A DNA stretch of 64,000 nucleotides from CBDAQA01 sp965198865 (GTDB lineage: Bacteria > Planctomycetota > Phycisphaerae > Tepidisphaerales > Tepidisphaeraceae). A program made the translations under genes and the position numbers. Where the stretch lies: assembly GCA_965198865.1 (NCBI GenBank), contig CBDAQA010000022.1, positions 124,001 through 188,000 of the forward strand, in the 5' to 3' direction. Positions within the stretch are counted from its first letter, which is position 1. Each line of letters begins with the position of its first letter. Positions 59,581-64,000 of the stretch are shown here, in pieces. The notes under the pieces were generated by a model. The model worked only from the letters and a program-made list of their open reading frames with translations, was not told where the DNA came from and ran no database searches.

Positions 59581-62500
59581 GTTTCAATCCACGCCCCCGT
59601 GAGGGGGGCGACGTCGAGCAGGCCCGCAACGACCTCCGGGGGGCGGAGGGTTTCAATCCACGCCCCCGTGAGGGGGGCGACCGCCTGGAAGGACGACGGC
59701 TCGATGGAGGAGGCGGTGTTTCAATCCACGCCCCCGTGAGGGGGGCGACCCGGCGTCGGTCAACACGCCGTTCAGCGTCGGGCCGTTTCAATCCACGCCC
59801 CCGTGAGGGGGGCGACGTCCGCGTCGCCGCCGGGCTCACCAGCGGAAACGAGTTTCAATCCACGCCCCCGTGAGGGGGGCGACCAGACCCGGAACCGGAC
59901 CCCGAGCCGGTCGTGATGTTTCAATCCACGCCCCCGTGAGGGGGGCGACGAGGCGTTGCGGGCGTCGGGTCGAAGCGTGGATGGGTTTCAATCCACGCCC
60001 CCGTGAGGGGGGCGACCCGCGCGGCCATCCGACGCCGTCATCCCCGTTGGGTTTCAATCCACGCCCCCGTGAGGGGGGCGACGACGCGGATCAGCGACGG
60101 CCGTGTTCGCAATGCCCGCCGTTTCAATCCACGCCCCCGTGAGGGGGGCGACCCGAACTGCATCTGCAACGCCTGGCCCGGCAGCATGTTTCAATCCACG
60201 CCCCCGTGAGGGGGGCGACCCTGGTCCTGCAGGGTCGCGGCGAGGCGGAGCTTGTTTCAATCCACGCCCCCGTGAGGGGGGCGACACCCGGCGTCCTGGC
60301 ACGTATGCGAGTCGGTTTGGTTTCAATCCACGCCCCCGTGAGGGGGGCGACTGCACCTCGCACCCGATCGACCGCAGCTCCATCACGTTTCAATCCACGC
60401 CCCCGTGAGGGGGGCGACCCGCCCCGACCAGATTCCCCCCGAGATGCTCGCCGTGTTTCAATCCACGCCCCCGTGAGGGGGGCGACGCGTACATCCGGCA
60501 CGCCACGGGCCTGCCACCGAAGTTTCAATCCACGCCCCCGTGAGGGGGGCGACACGTTCACGCCGGTCGGCGACGTGTCGCTGGGCGATGTTTCAATCCA
60601 CGCCCCCGTGAGGGGGGCGACGATTGGATTCGACGGGCATCCGGTCCAATGTGTGTTTCAATCCACGCCCCCGTGAGGGGGGCGACACACGCCCGATTCG
60701 ATGCTGCAGCTGTGGAGGATGTTTCAATCCACGCCCCCGTGAGGGGGGCGACGCGGTTGAGGGGGGCGACGGGACGCGCTTGCAAAGGCCTGAGGCTAAG
60801 CAGTGGTTTCAATCCACGCCCCCGTGAGGGGGGCGACCTCGAGGCCCCGCCGAAGAAGCCCGGCGGGAAGGGGTTTCAATCCACGCCCCCGTGAGGGGGG
60901 CGACCTCCGATCGGGTGCGGGGCTCGGACCTTGGAGAGTTTCAATCCACGCCCCCGTGAGGGGGGCGACGTGACCGCGTTGGTTTACGGGTGATCCCAGT
61001 AGTTGTTTCAATCCACGCCCCCGTGAGGGGGGCGACCTGCACGATGCACTGGTCGACGGTGATCCGATCAGTTTCAATCCACGCCCCCGTGAGGGGGGCG
61101 ACGGTTCAGGGGCGCTGCGCAGTGGGCGGACATTGAGTTTCAATCCACGCCCCCGTGAGGGGGGCGACGACACACGAAGGGACGGTGGATCATGACGCAG
61201 CAGTTTCAATCCACGCCCCCGTGAGGGGGGCGACCGTTCGAGCATGACGAGTTCGAGCCGCCTTGGTCGTTTCAATCCACGCCCCCGTGAGGGGGGCGAC
61301 GCGATCGCGTACATCCTCCCGGCCGGTGCAGGCGCGTTTCAATCCACGCCCCCGTGAGGGGGGCGACTCGAGTTTGATTCTGCGGACTATCGTTGGTTCG
61401 CGTTTCAATCCACGCCCCCGTGAGGGGGGCGACGTCAATATGCGTTATCATGATCGCATCATGGAACGGTTTCAATCCACGCCCCCGTGAGGGGGGCGAC
61501 CCCCACACCTCGCCACGCTCGTCCACCTCGACCGCGTTTCAATCCACGCCCCCGTGAGGGGGGCGACATGACGCTGCTCAAAGCAGAGGGCGAGGCCAAG
61601 CTGTTTCAATCCACGCCCTCGTGAGGGGGGCGACCTGATGACTGGGACACTCCAAAGCAGCCCGGACCAGTTTCAATCCACGCCCCCGTGAGGGGGGCGA
61701 CCATCCACGGGGCGGCACAGAAGCCGCCGCTGACGTTTCAATCCACGCCCCCGTGAGGGGGGCGACTTCGCCGACGTCGACTACCGGGTCGAGGTGACGC
61801 CGTTTCAATCCACGCCCCCGTGAGGGGGGCGACGTGGTCAGCTCGTCCGAGTCGGACCAGTAACTGGTGTTTCAATCCACGCCCCCGTGAGGGGGGCGAC
61901 GATCTACGATGGGTTCCTCAACTTCGACGCGGAGCGGTTTCAATCCACGCCCCCGTGAGGGGGGCGACTGCGGAGGGCATGTCCGGCGCGTTCGCCAAGA
62001 TGCAGTTTCAATCCACGCCCCCGTGAGGGGGGCGACGAGGCCGGGTTGCGGTACGACCCGTCGCTGTCCACGTTTCAATCCACGCCCCCGTGAGGGGGGC
62101 GACCCCCTGATCACGGCCGCCGCAGCGCGGCCCAACCTGTTTCAATCCACGCCCCCGTGAGGGGGGCGACGTCGGGGTGCGTGGCCGTGGCCATCTACGA
62201 CGAGGCGTTTCAATCCACGCCCCCGTGAGGGGGGCGACATGAGGGCGAAGAACTACTTGGTGACGAGGAAGACGTTTCAATCCACGCCCCCGTGAGGGGG
62301 GCGACTGCAGGGCGTGGTCGTGGCGCTGGAGTTCAAGTACGTTTCAATCCACGCCCCCGTGAGGGGGGCGACGATGCTGGGGCCAGACTCGGCGATCAGG
62401 TTAAGCGTTTCAATCCACGCCCCCGTGAGGGGGGCGACCCAGTGGACATATGCACAACGACCACGAAACCATTGTTTCAATCCACGCCCCCGTGAGGGGG

Positions 62501-64000
62501 GCGACGTCATGCCACCCGAAAAATCATCCTGCTCATCGAGTTTCAATCCACGCCCCCGTGAGGGGGGCGACCGGGCGATCCTCAACGGCCAGACAGCGGG
62601 CGTTGGTTTCAATCCACGCCCCCGTGAGGGGGGCGACGAGGAGGGACACGATGACGTACAGGTCTTTGGCCATGTTTCAATCCACGCCCCCGTGAGGGGG
62701 GCGACGCCGGGTCGTCACAACGCACGTGCGGTCACACATGTTTCAATCCACGCCCCCGTGAGGGGGGCGACGATCGTGGTTGGTTAAGTGGAGCCCGTCG
62801 GGGTCGTTTCAATCCACGCCCCCGTGAGGGGGGCGACGGAGAGGTACGTCACGAACAAGAACGCACTAATCGTTTCAATCCACGCCCCCGTGAGGGGGGC
62901 GACACGACATGGCCGACGAGCTGGCGGGGCCGGCGATGCGTTTCAATCCACGCCCCCGTGAGGGGGGCGACCCGACTGGATCAGCTTGTGAGCCTGGTCC
63001 ATGACGTTTCAATCCACGCCCCCGTGAGGGGGGCGACGCTGAAGCCGTTCTGCACGGAACCCCGGACGCTGAAGTTTCAATCCACGCCCCCGTGAGGGGG
63101 GCGACTTCCGGAGTTGCCCCGCGATCCGGATGACGAGCTTGTTTCAATCCACGCCCCCGTGAGGGGGGCGACCTGGCCATGGTGGTCTCGCGAAACAGGT
63201 TGTGGTCGTTTCAATCCACGCCCCCGTGAGGGGGGCGACGCCCGCTCGAAACGTTGTCGTCCAAGGTGACGTTGTTTCAATCCACGCCCCCGTGAGGGGG
63301 GCGACGGCTCGCGATCTATCGCGGTGGTTCCGAGGACCTGTTTCAATCCACGCCCCCGTGAGGGGGGCGACTTGAGCTCCTTGTCGATCAGCTTGACGAC
63401 CGACACGTTTCAATCCACGCCCCCGTGAGGGGGGCGACCGACCGCCGGCAACACCACCGTCGCCCTGACGTGGTTTCAATCCACGCCCCCGTGAGGGGGG
63501 CGACCTCGATGCGCGAGATCACGCGGCAGTGATCGTCGCTGTTTCAATCCACGCCCCCGTGAGGGGGGCGACCCTCTGCCTGAGCGTCGAGCTTGGCGAG
63601 ACGAAGGTTTCAATCCACGCCCCCGTGAGGGGGGCGACCACTCATCAATGTGTTGACCGACGACTGCCTGTGGGTTTCAATCCACGCCCCCGTGAGGGGG
63701 GCGACGCCGTGCCGTTCACGGCTGCCCTGGACGCAATGGTTTCAATCCACGCCCCCGTGAGGGGGGCGACGTGGAATCGCCCGGACGCGGCGACGTGGAT
63801 GTTGTTTCAATCCACGCCCCCGTGAGGGGGGCGACGGCGATTGCGTGGCTGCTGTCGGATGAGGGCGAAGTTTCAATCCACGCCCCCGTGAGGGGGGCGA
63901 CGGCGAGGACGGCGGCCCGAGAAACGTCCTCCAGTCGTTTCAATCCACGCCCCCGTGAGGGGGGCGACGGGCGTTGGAACGACAGCGACAAACGGAACGG
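59581..64000 (-). CRISPR. Type I-C-like CRISPR array, 66 repeats, continuing beyond the window
   Basis: 66 copies of a 32-base repeat (starts GTTTCAATCCACGCCCCCGT, ends GAGGGGGGCGAC), the last at 63937-63968. Spacers are mostly 33-38 bases and appear unique. Only repeat 31 differs (C to T at 61619). Read on the minus strand the repeat ends in GTGGATTGAAAC with a GC hairpin (GCCCCC..GGGGGC), the type I-C signature, so crRNA is transcribed leftwards and the leader and newest spacers lie right of 64000. One unit (60753-60805) is aberrant. No cas gene is in the window. Confidence 0.97.

Noticed and set aside
59439..63991. Many short proteins with FNPRPREGGD, SIHAPVRGAT or SPPSRGRGLK repeats
   Set aside because: These are translations of the CRISPR repeat in different frames, a well-known annotation artefact.

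Overview
The window is a very GC-rich chromosomal segment. It most likely comes from a planctomycete, and Phycisphaerae/Tepidisphaerales-like is my best guess. The basis is the gene mix: Gram-negative envelope genes (lpxD, waaA/kdtA), scattered type II secretion/type IV pilus parts (secretin, GspF, GspG, a PilT N-domain fragment), decayed small membrane proteins with the CGYDL...RCPKCG zinc ribbon common in planctomycetes, a carotenoid tailoring group, DUF1015, and a long type I-C-like CRISPR array. The taxonomy is inference; no rRNA is present. One tRNA (Gly-TCC) is encoded.

Layout. 1-4.7 kb: a BlaI/MecI repressor facing away from a large TPR-containing secretin that ends at a perfect hairpin terminator. 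4.9-14.8 kb: an assimilatory nitrate module (divergent LysR regulator; NasS-like sensor; NarK/NasA transporter; cyanase; siroheme nitrite reductase; Fe-S/FAD/NAD(P)H reductase; molybdopterin nitrate reductase). 15-17 kb: a lipoprotein amidase, a secreted protein and a Uma2 nuclease. 17.4-22.5 kb: an LmeA-like protein, CrtI-type desaturase, glycosyltransferase, PAQR membrane protein and PlsC-like acyltransferase. 22.5-27.9 kb: a TIM-barrel protein, a broken Gfo/Idh gene, a lipase and several hypothetical proteins. 28-32 kb: a Tat-exported PaoABC-type aldehyde oxidoreductase. 32.5-36 kb: an RsbRD-type histidine kinase, a secreted protein, decayed zinc-ribbon genes and the tRNA. 36.4-45.4 kb: ABC-F ATPase, LpxD, DUF1015, a PQQ-type sugar dehydrogenase, a BtpA-like protein, a sugar-binding lipoprotein and a VOC protein. 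45.6-51.7 kb: GspF, two ferritin-like Tat proteins, GspG, a PilT fragment and KDO transferase. 52-59.4 kb: a DinG-type helicase carrying an in-frame REP-associated tyrosine transposase, hypothetical proteins, a PhyH-type oxygenase and an aldo/keto reductase. 59.6-64 kb: 66 CRISPR repeats, running off the window.

Two signals stand out. First, the DinG/XPD-type helicase holds a complete HUH/Y1 (RAYT) transposase between two direct REP copies, inserted exactly in frame right after the SAT helicase motif, so one reading frame of 924 codons reads through both. Second, the intergenic spaces are filled with long imperfect inverted-repeat cassettes of many unrelated word families (for example ACGAAGGACACGAAG, GATGCACACGGATGCACACA, GAGTTGGGAGTTCTGAG). 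All share one design: a purine-rich left arm of short near-tandem units, then a loop, then the complementary right arm. They often sit inside operons and create false upstream starts.

The CRISPR repeat has the type I-C signature on the minus strand (ATTGAAAC 3' end), so the leader and cas genes should lie to the right of the window. The left end is the old, decaying end.
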